From UBA5314 sp040217815 (GTDB taxonomy: Bacteria > Bacillota > Syntrophomonadia > Syntrophomonadales > Syntrophomonadaceae): a DNA stretch of 64,000 nt. The DNA lies in contig JBEHWI010000013.1 of assembly GCA_040217815.1 (NCBI GenBank), positions 29,759 through 93,758 of the forward strand, given 5' to 3'. The position numbers were made by a program, and so were the translations under genes. Position 1 is the stretch's first letter; every line of letters begins with the position of its first letter. A model generated the notes under the pieces. The model did not search any database and was not told where the DNA came from. It saw only the letters and a program-made list of their open reading frames with translations. Below, piece by piece: positions 35,881-44,210 of the stretch.

Positions 35881-37920
35881 TCAGTTCACCCTTCTGTACT
35901 CTTCAATTCCCTCCATTACTAGATTTCCATTCGCATTTATCGTGGCATAGAAATAGCCCTCCCGGTATTTGATTTTAAGCCGGCCGTTTTCATATACAGC
36001 CTGGTGATCCCCGTCGTACTCACGGCTAATGTAGATATCCCCGCTTTTGCTAATGAGCATTATGGAACTGGAGCCTACTTTCTGCCATTTACCAATGAAT
36101 TTGTCGCCGTTGTCATTGTTTTGGCTGGCAGTATTTCTATTTTCATTACCAGAATTGGAAGCACTTCCGCCTTGATTGGTACTCTGTCCAGATGCATTTA
36201 AATATTGAATCAATATATATCTTGATTGGCCGCCTTCAGTGACTTTTTTAACCTTGGCCTGCATCTGCCGGGTTACCTCAACCTCATCCACATAGGTTTT
36301 GGACCATCCCTCGATAGGCTTGTAAATATAGTTGGGGTCCCCGGTTTTGTTAAATATTCCGTCAAAGCCCTTTTCCGTGTAAACGTTTACATCGGCTAAA
36401 TAGTAGTCATTACCCAAATCTACGAGTTTGGTAATCTGGGAAAAAGGCGCACCTTCCCCGTACGCTGCGGGGAAATAGTAAAAGCCTTGCGAATAAGTGA
36501 GGTTTCCATCAACTGATTGATGTTGAACGTCCTTCCCGAAGTACTCCCGCACAGAATCCTCAACTTTTTGAGCGGCCAATACCAATTTCCCATCCTGGGG
36601 TTGGGCCTTTAAGTAATTGTGAAAGAATCCGAAACTGATAAGCTCCTTATTTCCGATTTCTCCCTCTTTAAACGGCGCAACCCGTGCGTTGGTGAAAGCA
36701 CTGAAATACTTGTTCCAGTTGGTCTTTTCCTCAACACTGAGCTGTACGATTTTTCCGCCGCCCGGTCCACCATTTTTGGCATCTCCCGGTATCGTTAAAT
36801 TTCTTTCCTGCAGCGCATCCTTGGCCGGACCCAGCGGCCGCCAGTTATAGAGCAGGAATAGGGCCGAGTATATTTTTTCATCTCCGGAGTTAATTTTTAG
36901 CAGCAGGGAAATCGCATCCAGATTCCCTCCGTTGGCCTGAACTGCCTTTATCGCACACAATCGAACTTTTTCGGTATCCCCCAGCTGATGGTAATAAAGA
37001 GCCAGATCACTTAAGAGCCAGTCACTGAATTTTTTATTTAACAGCTGACCGATCAGGTTGTCTGCCCCGGTTTTATCATTGATTTTTACCATGGCTATGG
37101 CTGCTAGAATTAGAGCTTTATGGTTGTCGGCCTGACCGCTGAGTTTCGTTTTGTAGATATTTACGGCTTTCGTATAATCATCGGAGGCATAATACATGTA
37201 CAATTCTAGCGTGGCTGATACCTGTGGATTAGAAACAGTCGGGAGTTTGCGCGGTAGTTCATTCCAGCGGCCTTTATAGAGGTCGCCCAAAACCAGGTAG
37301 GCTTCCTGCTGGTTGATCTCGATGCCAAGTGATTTAACCAGGTTGTTAAAAGCATCGTCGGCTTTATTGTTCTGTTTGAGGAAGAGGGCCAGGGTATTGT
37401 ATCCCCGGTAATCATTGGGGTATTTAGCCACCGCTTGCTTTAACGCGGCTTCAGCTTTAATGTTGTCGCCCTGTTTCTGATATACCATGGCCAGTCCCCA
37501 ATAGGCCTCTAGGCAATTCTGTTGACTGTTGATTATTTCCTGGTAGGATTTCTCGGCATCGGGCAGCTGCCCCTTGTCTATGTACATACCCGCCAGGGCC
37601 AGCCTGAGGATGATCTGGTCTTTGGCATAGACGCCCGCTACACCTTTGTCATACGCGGCTTTGGCATTTTCGTATTTACCCTGCAGGGTGTATACCCTGG
37701 CCAGACCTTGATAGGCTTTTACCTGTTTGGAGTCTATCGCAATGGCGTCATTGTAAGCCAAAATAGCGTTCTCAAAATCATTCTCGCTTATGTATTTGAC
37801 CGCTAGATCCAGCTTCTCCTGGGCCCGGTCTGCAGAGCCGCGGCTCCACAAACCCAAGCCAATGCCAACTACAAAAACCATGGTTAACAAGGCTATGATT
37901 CCTATTTTCTTTGTGTCCAT
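35881..37920 (-). CDS. Membrane-anchored TPR protein with large unique C-terminal region
   Basis: 679 residues from the ATG at 37920 (DTKKIGIIALL), eight bases after AAGGGG. Membrane helix at about 4-25, WSRGSADRAQEKLDLAVKY, TPRs to about 375, ending LLYNWRPLGPAKDAL. The C-terminal 300 residues are specific to this protein. A domain of about 190 residues (FTNARVAPFKEGEIG to YVDEVEVTRQMQAKVKKVT) is followed by an Asn/Gly/Ser-rich spacer. A final lipocalin-like stretch of about 60 residues (FIGKWQKVGSSSIMLISKS) is reminiscent of the tail repeats of the protein at 15524-16654. Its function is unknown, and extracytoplasmic location is expected. Confidence 0.85.
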   Translation of the reverse strand: MDTKKIGIIALLTMVFVVGIGLGLWSRGSADRAQEKLDLAVKYISENDFENAILAYNDAIAIDSKQVKAYQGLARVYTLQGKYENAKAAYDKGVAGVYAKDQIILRLALAGMYIDKGQLPDAEKSYQEIINSQQNCLEAYWGLAMVYQKQGDNIKAEAALKQAVAKYPNDYRGYNTLALFLKQNNKADDAFNNLVKSLGIEINQQEAYLVLGDLYKGRWNELPRKLPTVSNPQVSATLELYMYYASDDYTKAVNIYKTKLSGQADNHKALILAAIAMVKINDKTGADNLIGQLLNKKFSDWLLSDLALYYHQLGDTEKVRLCAIKAVQANGGNLDAISLLLKINSGDEKIYSALFLLYNWRPLGPAKDALQERNLTIPGDAKNGGPGGGKIVQLSVEEKTNWNKYFSAFTNARVAPFKEGEIGNKELISFGFFHNYLKAQPQDGKLVLAAQKVEDSVREYFGKDVQHQSVDGNLTYSQGFYYFPAAYGEGAPFSQITKLVDLGNDYYLADVNVYTEKGFDGIFNKTGDPNYIYKPIEGWSKTYVDEVEVTRQMQAKVKKVTEGGQSRYILIQYLNASGQSTNQGGSASNSGNENRNTASQNNDNGDKFIGKWQKVGSSSIMLISKSGDIYISREYDGDHQAVYENGRLKIKYREGYFYATINANGNLVMEGIEEYRRVN

Positions 37921-37941
37921 CTGCAAGACCCCTTCCCGATG

Positions 37942-38547
37942 CTATTGAGCCTGCCCCTGATAATAGGCAACCGGGTTGTTGTTTTCGTCCAAGAAAACAA
38001 CCAGTCCAAAACTAATATCACCATGCCACTGATTGCTTATCATTTTCTGAGAGGCGGTGTTCTCCAGCGGTTTAATATTTGTGCCACAGTTCGATTTCGA
38101 AAAATCAGATAGTTCCTGAACTGAAACAGACCGTGGGTTTTCTTGAATCCAATCGCACTTGAAAGATTTTATCTTTGCCTGTAGCTCCGAAGGCTGCAGC
38201 TGCGCCCGGTTGATGCTTATCATTATTCCTCTTGCGTCTCCCGACTGGGTCTTGCTTACATTCACACCTGAACTAAGCTGCACAATTTCCGGCCCCGAAT
38301 CAACTTCCGCCGGCTTGCTGGAAGGCTCGCTAATACCTAATCCTTGTTTAAACGAAATCGTTATTACCTGTGAATATTCAAGAATGGCTTTTACGTACTG
38401 GTCATCATTTATGTACTTTACGGCCAACTGCAGTTTTTCATGAGCTTTATCACTCTTGGTATAACCCACGCGTACCACAAAGCTAAAAGACAATAGGATA
38501 GACAGAAGTACAGCAATTATAATCTTTTTATAACGGTTCATTGACAT
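37942..38547 (-). CDS. Truncated array paralogue: anchor and first TPR only, new C-terminus
   Basis: 201 residues from the second of three clustered ATGs, which has the best spacing to AGGAG. A basic N-terminus and membrane helix (KKIIIAVLLSILLSFSFVV) lead into AHEKLQLAVKYINDDQY and VKAILEYSQVITI, a clear relative of the first TPR of the neighbours (RAQEKLDLAVKYISENDF). The array then stops: about 130 residues of unrelated sequence follow, including SVQELSDFSKSNCG and ISFGLVVFLDENNNPVAYYQ. It lies 22 bases before the next full-length paralogue. It looks like an internal-deletion or fusion product that has kept an open frame. Confidence 0.8.
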   Translation of the reverse strand: MSMNRYKKIIIAVLLSILLSFSFVVRVGYTKSDKAHEKLQLAVKYINDDQYVKAILEYSQVITISFKQGLGISEPSSKPAEVDSGPEIVQLSSGVNVSKTQSGDARGIMISINRAQLQPSELQAKIKSFKCDWIQENPRSVSVQELSDFSKSNCGTNIKPLENTASQKMISNQWHGDISFGLVVFLDENNNPVAYYQGQAQ

Positions 38548-38687
38548 AAACATCTCCTATTATTTACTTACCTTCTTAATTTGCAATTCCCCTATCTGTG
38601 TTTTCGAATGGATACCCTGAATGCTCGCAGTTGAATCCTCGTCCATTTGAGCCCCCCTTGACATGACAGCACTGATAAATCCCAGAT

Positions 38688-38728
38688 ACAAAAATAAAAA
38701 GCGTCTCTGCCTCAAAGAGGCCTGACGC
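38688..38728 (-). terminator. Intrinsic terminator after the gene at 38732-39259
   Basis: On the minus strand GCGTC-AG-GCCTC, a TTT loop, GAGGC-AGA-GACGC is followed by TTTTTATTTTTG. The stem spans 38701-38728 and the T-rich tail 38688-38700. It starts four bases after the upstream stop codon and probably ends the Tad/kinase operon. Confidence 0.85.
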
Positions 38729-38731
38729 CTA

Positions 38732-39259
38732 TCAATGGTTCATTATATTAAAATCAATACTTAAAATATTGTTAAAAGGAGCCTGCTTCATTTCCAATTT
38801 AACCAGGCCGGGTTTTTCAGCCCGGAAAGCATAATATTCATCATGCTGGAATCCTGGCGTGGGGCCCAATTCCATCGCATGCAAATATGCTCTTCCAAAG
38901 TAGTCAATCTGCAATTTCTCTTCTATTAAATTCTCAGGTGTCTTATAATCCCAGTGGCCATAGACTGAAGCGGTGCTCGGCACCACTATCAAGATTTTCT
39001 GGCCCACATACATGTTTATGGTCTGCAACCGGTCGGTGCCGGAAATGAAATAATCCGGTTTTACCTCAGTTAAAATAGTCTTTTTGTCCCGCTCTTCTAT
39101 AATATTGTGAATCCTTTCATGTCCATATATCTGAATCACTGATATGGGTATAACCAGATAATAAAATAATGGTACTAACACCAACAAAGCCGTGCAAATT
39201 ATGAACAATGTTTTGAATATGTTTCGCTGATTTGAATGACTGGTGTTTGGTTCGTTCAT
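38732..39259 (-). CDS. Small single-span membrane protein, unknown function
   Basis: 175 residues from the ATG at 39259 (NEPNTSH), ten bases after AAGGA; an in-frame start 33 bases upstream has no better site. One membrane helix at about 15-40 (LFIICTALLVLVPLFYYLV) is followed by a beta-rich extracytoplasmic part. Part of that region is typical of bacterial Ig-like or inhibitor-type folds (INMYVGQKILIVVPSTAS, GFQHDEYYAFRAEKPGLVKL). It is the last gene before a strong terminator and follows the kinase gene by about 75 bases, so it is likely the tail of that transcript. I cannot assign a function. Confidence 0.75.
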   Translation of the reverse strand: MNEPNTSHSNQRNIFKTLFIICTALLVLVPLFYYLVIPISVIQIYGHERIHNIIEERDKKTILTEVKPDYFISGTDRLQTINMYVGQKILIVVPSTASVYGHWDYKTPENLIEEKLQIDYFGRAYLHAMELGPTPGFQHDEYYAFRAEKPGLVKLEMKQAPFNNILSIDFNIMNH

Positions 39260-39335
39260 CAATGACGGTCCTTCGTCTTCCTGGCACAGCATTGCTTCAT
39301 TTCCTCCTGCAACAATGGCTTATTACTTCCAAAAT

Positions 39336-41336
39336 CTAAATCCTATAATCATAGGTCTCCCCTTTAGGCTGACTGGAGCCGTCGCTGGATCCGCCACTTG
39401 AACTGCTTCCTCCGCTGCTCGACGATCCTGAAGAGCGAGTCTGGGATTTAGATGTTGAACTTGAACTGCTGCTTGATGAATTCTGATTCGTATTCTCGTT
39501 GGACGTTTCAGGATTTTTCTGAACTTCCTCGGTTTTCTGTTCTTGAACAACCGGCTCACTGCTGGTATTGCTTGCTGCATTCTGAGAGGCATCCTGATTT
39601 ACGGTTTCAACCTGTGATGGTAGATTCGGAACCGTGGTTTTCTTGTTAAGGCTGATATAGACCCCGCTTGAAACCGTAATAACCAGGGCCGCCGCGACTG
39701 CCACCTTGACCCATCTACCGCTTTTGTTTTTAACCGCCGGAGAATTGGCGGCTTGTTTCGGACTTTTGCCCAAACCGGTTGATTCTTTTGCTTTGGGTTT
39801 GGCCGGCTCCGCCTTTCGAGTCTCTATGGATGGCGCCGGTGGTGATGGCTGCAGCGGGATGGGAACATTCACAGTATCAATCCCGTCCAGCACCATAGTT
39901 CCAGCCGAATTGGGAATGTTTAAAACATCATTGGCTGCGATGCTTTGAGTGCCTGCTTCAGCAAAATCCGCTATGGGCAGAGTGCTGGTGGCGTTCTCCG
40001 GCTCTTCCTTAGCCTCAACATATAGAGCCACGGTTCCCGATTCATTTTGCCCGTTGGCAGCGTTTATTTCCTCACCGACAAGGACGCCTGCCAGTGGTTG
40101 AAGCTCAGGTGCAACGTCTGCAACCGTAATTATGGGGGAGTCTTCCTCGGATGATTTCTTTTCAGCCCGGGAAGCTTCCGGAACAACCGGTTCAATTAAT
40201 GCATCTGATTCTATATTGGGCAATTGTTCAGAGGCCCGTTCCTCAAAATCTTTAGTGCCATACTGCTCAGGCATTTTTTCCGGAAGCGAAGAAATGGGCA
40301 GCACAACTTCTTTTTGCTCCGCCAGGGCAGCCGCCAACGCCTCTTTAAGCTCTTTTTGCCCGGGCGGTTCTTCTTTACCGTGCTGATCAGGCACCCGGAT
40401 TTCCCGTGGAACGACGTTCCCGCCATATACAGGGTGAGCAACCCAGTCCTCGCCGGTTGCCAGGGTCCAGAAATGGCGAACACTCTCCGGTCTTAACTCG
40501 GCTCTGAATTCCAGCGCTTTCATTATCGCATCATTCAGATTCGGGGATACCGTAGCGTGGTTCTTGGGCTCTTCGAAGAAAAATGGGCTTGATTTGGGAT
40601 CAATTCCGGTCAACAAGTTGTGCATGGTGGCGCCCAGCGCGTAAACATCGGATCGGACGTTGGTCTGGCGATCTCCATATTGCTCCGGGGGGGCAAATCC
40701 GGTTGAACCGTAGGCAGCAGTATCAGACCCGACTCCAGGTCGAAAATGCCTGGCTATCCCAAAATCGACCAGCTTGATCTGGCCCTGGGGAGTAAGCATT
40801 ATATTAGAAGGTTTTAAATCTCGGAAAATAATGGGCGGGTTTTGACTGTGAAGAAAATCAAGTATCTCACAGAGCTGTTTGGTCCACAACATTACCTCGG
40901 CTTCACCCACCGGACCCCGCTCAGCGAGAACGTTGGCCAGGTTTTTCCCCTCAATAAAATCCATTACCAGATACCAGCGGTCGACACCGCGGGGAAAGAA
41001 ATCTATTACTCGTGGAAGTGCCGCATGACGCAGGTGGATGAGTAGAGCCGCTTCCTTTTTAAAGGAATAAATTGCCGAGTCTAAGTTGCCCTCTCCCACC
41101 GCCTTGGTGCTCATCTCTTTTATGGCAACCCGCATATTGTTGAGACGCTGATCAAGGGCCAGATAAACAGCACCCATACCACCCCGGCCTATGGTTTTGA
41201 TAATTCTGTACCGGTCTTCCAGTAGGCTGTCCTGGCTCAAACGGCCGGTAAGACTCTCCATTAGATTGACACCGCATTCTCCACAGTATTTTTGATCATC
41301 AGGATTATCGCTGGTACAAACCGGACACCGAATCAC
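39336..41336 (-). CDS. Zinc-ribbon Ser/Thr protein kinase in the Tad operon tail
   Basis: 666 residues, GTG start after AAGGAG. Zinc ribbon (Cys4, Cys7, Cys18, Cys21), then the kinase domain at about 42-300: GRGGMGAVY, Lys73 in AIKEMS, FRDLKPSN with Asp173, DFG at 191-193, PPEQYG. It is paralogous to the kinase at 11678-13465 and keeps all catalytic residues. A long acidic, Pro-rich juxtamembrane region leads to a membrane helix at about 543-563. The short extracytoplasmic tail ends in a Ser/Gly-rich low-complexity run (about 620-656), with no PASTA or other sensor domain. Its position directly after the DUF6382-FHA gene and the Tad genes suggests it phosphorylates Tad-associated proteins. 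Confidence 0.93.
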   Translation of the reverse strand: MIRCPVCTSDNPDDQKYCGECGVNLMESLTGRLSQDSLLEDRYRIIKTIGRGGMGAVYLALDQRLNNMRVAIKEMSTKAVGEGNLDSAIYSFKKEAALLIHLRHAALPRVIDFFPRGVDRWYLVMDFIEGKNLANVLAERGPVGEAEVMLWTKQLCEILDFLHSQNPPIIFRDLKPSNIMLTPQGQIKLVDFGIARHFRPGVGSDTAAYGSTGFAPPEQYGDRQTNVRSDVYALGATMHNLLTGIDPKSSPFFFEEPKNHATVSPNLNDAIMKALEFRAELRPESVRHFWTLATGEDWVAHPVYGGNVVPREIRVPDQHGKEEPPGQKELKEALAAALAEQKEVVLPISSLPEKMPEQYGTKDFEERASEQLPNIESDALIEPVVPEASRAEKKSSEEDSPIITVADVAPELQPLAGVLVGEEINAANGQNESGTVALYVEAKEEPENATSTLPIADFAEAGTQSIAANDVLNIPNSAGTMVLDGIDTVNVPIPLQPSPPAPSIETRKAEPAKPKAKESTGLGKSPKQAANSPAVKNKSGRWVKVAVAAALVITVSSGVYISLNKKTTVPNLPSQVETVNQDASQNAASNTSSEPVVQEQKTEEVQKNPETSNENTNQNSSSSSSSSTSKSQTRSSGSSSSGGSSSSGGSSDGSSQPKGETYDYRI

Positions 41337-41495
41337 TGAAGTTTCTCCTTCCTATGAATAAATCTTATTAACTAAATTGTATGGTTCAAATACCTGTCGT
41401 TGCTATGGTGGTTGCCTGACAAACCAATGACAGGCCGGTCACAAAACCCTAACAGCCAAACCCGGATTTATAAGTTTTTAAACCAGAGACGTGTT

Positions 41496-43013
41496 CTAAT
41501 CTATATGGAAAGTATACTGAACGGTGGCAATCTTCAACTTGCAACCGTCTTCCAACGGATAATCTTTATTGGCAATCAGTTTTTCACCGTTTATAAAGGT
41601 TCCATTTTTTGAATCGAGGTCTCTTACTATCCATCCGACTGCAGTTTTAACCAGCTCCATATGAACTCGTGATACGCCCGATCCATTTTCCACATAGTCT
41701 ACAGCCGAACCCTTTCTACCTACCACAAAACTGCTTCCTTCAATCGCCAAACGCTCTTTGACTCCGCCCCGCTCCACTTCCAACCAAACGCTTCTGGCTG
41801 CAGCCGGTTTTACGACTTCATCAATGTTCAAGAGGCCGGTTTCATTTGACGGAGATAATATTGAGGTGCGATCCGGCAAGCTGTCATAATAGGCTTTTTC
41901 CGATTCGTATTCCGGATGGGGCGCAGCCTGAGAAGCGGCAACGGAAGTTTGCCCCGGAGAATGGGGAATCGGTGCCGGGGCATCCTGGGCGCCACTTTGT
42001 ACCGGCAAGGACTGGTAGGAAACGGGTTTAGCCGGGCTGGCCTTTACCTCGAGACCACCTGCCGAACCAGGTGCTTGAACTTCATCATTGCCCCAGGGCC
42101 ATACCTTGAGCAGAACAAAAACGGCATCGGCTACCAGAATACTGGCACCAATACATATGTAGAGATAAGCCTCTCCTGGGTGGTCCATATAGAGCTTCCA
42201 AATCGCGGCCAGGGCAACTACTGCAACACTCAGGCTTATGGTCCGCATCCGTTCCGAGGCTTTTCCTTTGTTAACCGGGCCGGATGCCTTGCCTGGCGGG
42301 GGCGGCTGCACGGCCTGCCTGGGCAGATGGGCCTCCACCGGTACTGCAGCTGCCATTTCATTAACCGCAGGTCTCTGGACTACCGGTTCCCTTACAGGTT
42401 GTGATGGGCGTATATCATTTTTTTGCTCTTCCTGGCCCAGAGTCGCGATAATGATCCGGCGCAGATTTCCCGGTGAAAATTGCTCCCGGTCACGGCAGAA
42501 ATTTATCAACATGGTCTGTTCCTGCTGCCTCAGTCCATCTGTACACTGACTGAGTTCCAGGATTATCTGTTCAAACTCCTCGGTTATATGGTTTTTACCC
42601 GGCAAGTCCTTCAGCGGTAAATAGACGAAATGCAGGTCGCTTAGATCGTGGCCTACAAATATATAATCACTGTGCAGGAGGAAGTTTTTGCTGTTTAGCA
42701 TATAATCTCGGCCGGCCTGGATAGTGTTGATAGTATCAAGCAGCACCTGGTAAAATTCGTTCCTGCTCATCCTCCTGCTGCGCAGGACATTTTTCAAGGA
42801 CCTGCGGGGTCCGACTGTATACCTCAAACGAACCGCAAAGTCCCGCTCCTCGACTTCCATGTTTAGCAGCCGGTTGATGGAATTGGAATAGATCATGTTT
42901 TTTTGCAGGGCATCAACATCACCCATTTCCAGTCCCTGTTCTTTACTGATAAGTAGAAACCTTCCATTTTGATCAACGTAGTCATAGGTATAGTCTTCAA
43001 AGATGCGGCCCAA
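41496..43013 (-). CDS. DUF6382-FHA membrane protein of the Tad locus
   Basis: 505 residues, TTG start after GGAGGGGAG. The N-terminal 170 residues match the DUF6382 family (FEDYTYDYVDQNGRFLL, LLHSDYIFVGHDLSDLHFVY), often found beside clostridial Tad genes. A Pro/Ala-rich linker and two adjacent membrane helices (about 255-305) follow, then another Pro/Ser linker and a C-terminal FHA domain (about 425-505; FVVGRKGSAVDY, SRVHMEL, DSKNGTFING). Both globular ends should be cytoplasmic. It lies 28 bases after the prepilin peptidase gene and about 160 bases before the kinase, so it is a good candidate phosphothreonine reader linking kinase and pilus machinery. Confidence 0.88.
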   Translation of the reverse strand: MGRIFEDYTYDYVDQNGRFLLISKEQGLEMGDVDALQKNMIYSNSINRLLNMEVEERDFAVRLRYTVGPRRSLKNVLRSRRMSRNEFYQVLLDTINTIQAGRDYMLNSKNFLLHSDYIFVGHDLSDLHFVYLPLKDLPGKNHITEEFEQIILELSQCTDGLRQQEQTMLINFCRDREQFSPGNLRRIIIATLGQEEQKNDIRPSQPVREPVVQRPAVNEMAAAVPVEAHLPRQAVQPPPPGKASGPVNKGKASERMRTISLSVAVVALAAIWKLYMDHPGEAYLYICIGASILVADAVFVLLKVWPWGNDEVQAPGSAGGLEVKASPAKPVSYQSLPVQSGAQDAPAPIPHSPGQTSVAASQAAPHPEYESEKAYYDSLPDRTSILSPSNETGLLNIDEVVKPAAARSVWLEVERGGVKERLAIEGSSFVVGRKGSAVDYVENGSGVSRVHMELVKTAVGWIVRDLDSKNGTFINGEKLIANKDYPLEDGCKLKIATVQYTFHID

Positions 43014-43041
43014 TTAAGAAACACTCCCCTCCGGATATTGG

Positions 43042-43563
43042 TTAAAATAATATGGGATAAAAATAGGCTATAACAGTTCCAGGTATCACTGCGTACATAA
43101 AAGGAAAACGAAAACTGTCCGCCGTTTTTAGATCTTGGATGTATTTTACTTTGCCAAAGCTAATCATACATAAAAAACTGAACCACAGTTTTTTGACCCG
43201 GGAAAGGAGTTCGCCCTTCACAGCCACCAGAAATATGCCGATTATAGCCGCACATAGCGTAGCATACAGGAGGCTTGATAAGGTGAATATGAGCCCCATA
43301 ATGGCGCCAATAGCTCCATAGAGCTTGACATCCCCCGCTCCTACACCGCCCAGCCAGTAAACCAGCAGCATTATAATGAAAGCTACTGCAAATCCTTTTA
43401 AAGCAAAGAGCAGCCCGGCCATCCCCTGGGCAGTCAGATTGAAAACCAGGCCGGCAGCCAGGCCGGCAACGGCCAGGTAGTTGGGTATACGCGATTCCCG
43501 GGCGTCGTAAAACAAGGCCACTCCCAGGAATACCGCGAGTATTACGTACTGCAGGTAATGCAT
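43042..43563 (-). CDS. tadV: Prepilin peptidase, TadV/CpaA type
   Basis: 173 residues, an A24-family aspartic peptidase without the methyltransferase domain. Catalytic aspartates lie in FYDARESRIPNYL and in GGVGAGDVKLYG (the GxGD motif). About five to six membrane helices are visible. It cleaves Flp pilin and TadE-like pseudopilins after the Gly that precedes SMSLE- or MGTLE-type sequence. The ribosome binding site is weak (GGAG about 13 bases from the ATG). It starts ten bases after the stop of the upstream TadE-like gene. Confidence 0.9.
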   Translation of the reverse strand: MHYLQYVILAVFLGVALFYDARESRIPNYLAVAGLAAGLVFNLTAQGMAGLLFALKGFAVAFIIMLLVYWLGGVGAGDVKLYGAIGAIMGLIFTLSSLLYATLCAAIIGIFLVAVKGELLSRVKKLWFSFLCMISFGKVKYIQDLKTADSFRFPFMYAVIPGTVIAYFYPILF

Positions 43564-43572
43564 ACTATTATC

Positions 43573-44196
43573 TTAAACTCCTATCCAGGCTCGTTCCACG
43601 GCCCGCTTTTTTATCTTGATCGGTTCGACGTGAATAAAGGGAATATTCAAAGCCATCTCATATTCCGCTTCAATGGCGATATACCCCGACTGGCTCAATT
43701 CTCCCATATCGGGAATATCCACCACTTTGGCGGTTATTTTATCAACATTTAAAACATTGGGATCAGCCACCGCTTTAACAGCCGCTTCCGCAAGGGGACT
43801 GACCGCCGCTTTGGCCGCATTATTGACTTGTTCGTCACACCAATCGCTTATCCTGACTTCGGACCCATCCAGTTTGGTCTCGGTGCCGTCAATAAGAATG
43901 GGTGGAACCATGGCGCCATATTCGTCAACCTGGGCCTGGGCTTTGTCAATATAGCCCATCGCTTTATCAATACCTTGAGCCAGGCCGGTTTGCTGCCACT
44001 TGCCATAGACAATGGCCATCGGGTAATAGTGGGTGGCAATTTGTTTGGTCGTTTCCGAAACAGCCGACTGCAGGGCCATCTGCACTATGGATATGCGAAT
44101 CAGAATTATCAGGGTTACGGCAAAAGCGATGAAAAAAGGCAGGACAATTACTCCCTCCAGAGACATGCTTCCCTCTTGTCTTTTTAAAAAATTCAC
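43573..44196 (-). CDS. TadE-like pseudopilin
   Basis: 207 residues, GTG start after GGGAGGG. The N-terminus is a class IVb pseudopilin signal: a basic leader ending QEG, then SMSLEGVIVLPFF with Glu at +5 of the mature protein and a long hydrophobic helix. The rest is an extracytoplasmic domain, including AAKAAVSPLAEAAVKAVAD. It should be processed by the peptidase encoded next and act in pilus assembly. It is tightly packed between the DUF5702 and peptidase genes. Confidence 0.85.
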   Translation of the reverse strand: MNFLKRQEGSMSLEGVIVLPFFIAFAVTLIILIRISIVQMALQSAVSETTKQIATHYYPMAIVYGKWQQTGLAQGIDKAMGYIDKAQAQVDEYGAMVPPILIDGTETKLDGSEVRISDWCDEQVNNAAKAAVSPLAEAAVKAVADPNVLNVDKITAKVVDIPDMGELSQSGYIAIEAEYEMALNIPFIHVEPIKIKKRAVERAWIGV

Positions 44197-44210
44197 CGCT
44201 TACCCTCCCT

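Noticed and set aside
27390..37920. Regularly spaced similar blocks that could suggest a CRISPR or satellite array
   Set aside because: The blocks are paralogous TPR coding sequence of about 1 kb with intact reading frames, not short repeats with spacers.
669..41336. Zinc ribbons considered as transposase or DNA-binding proteins
   Set aside because: Each ribbon precedes a membrane helix and a different extracytoplasmic or kinase domain. There are no catalytic transposase motifs.
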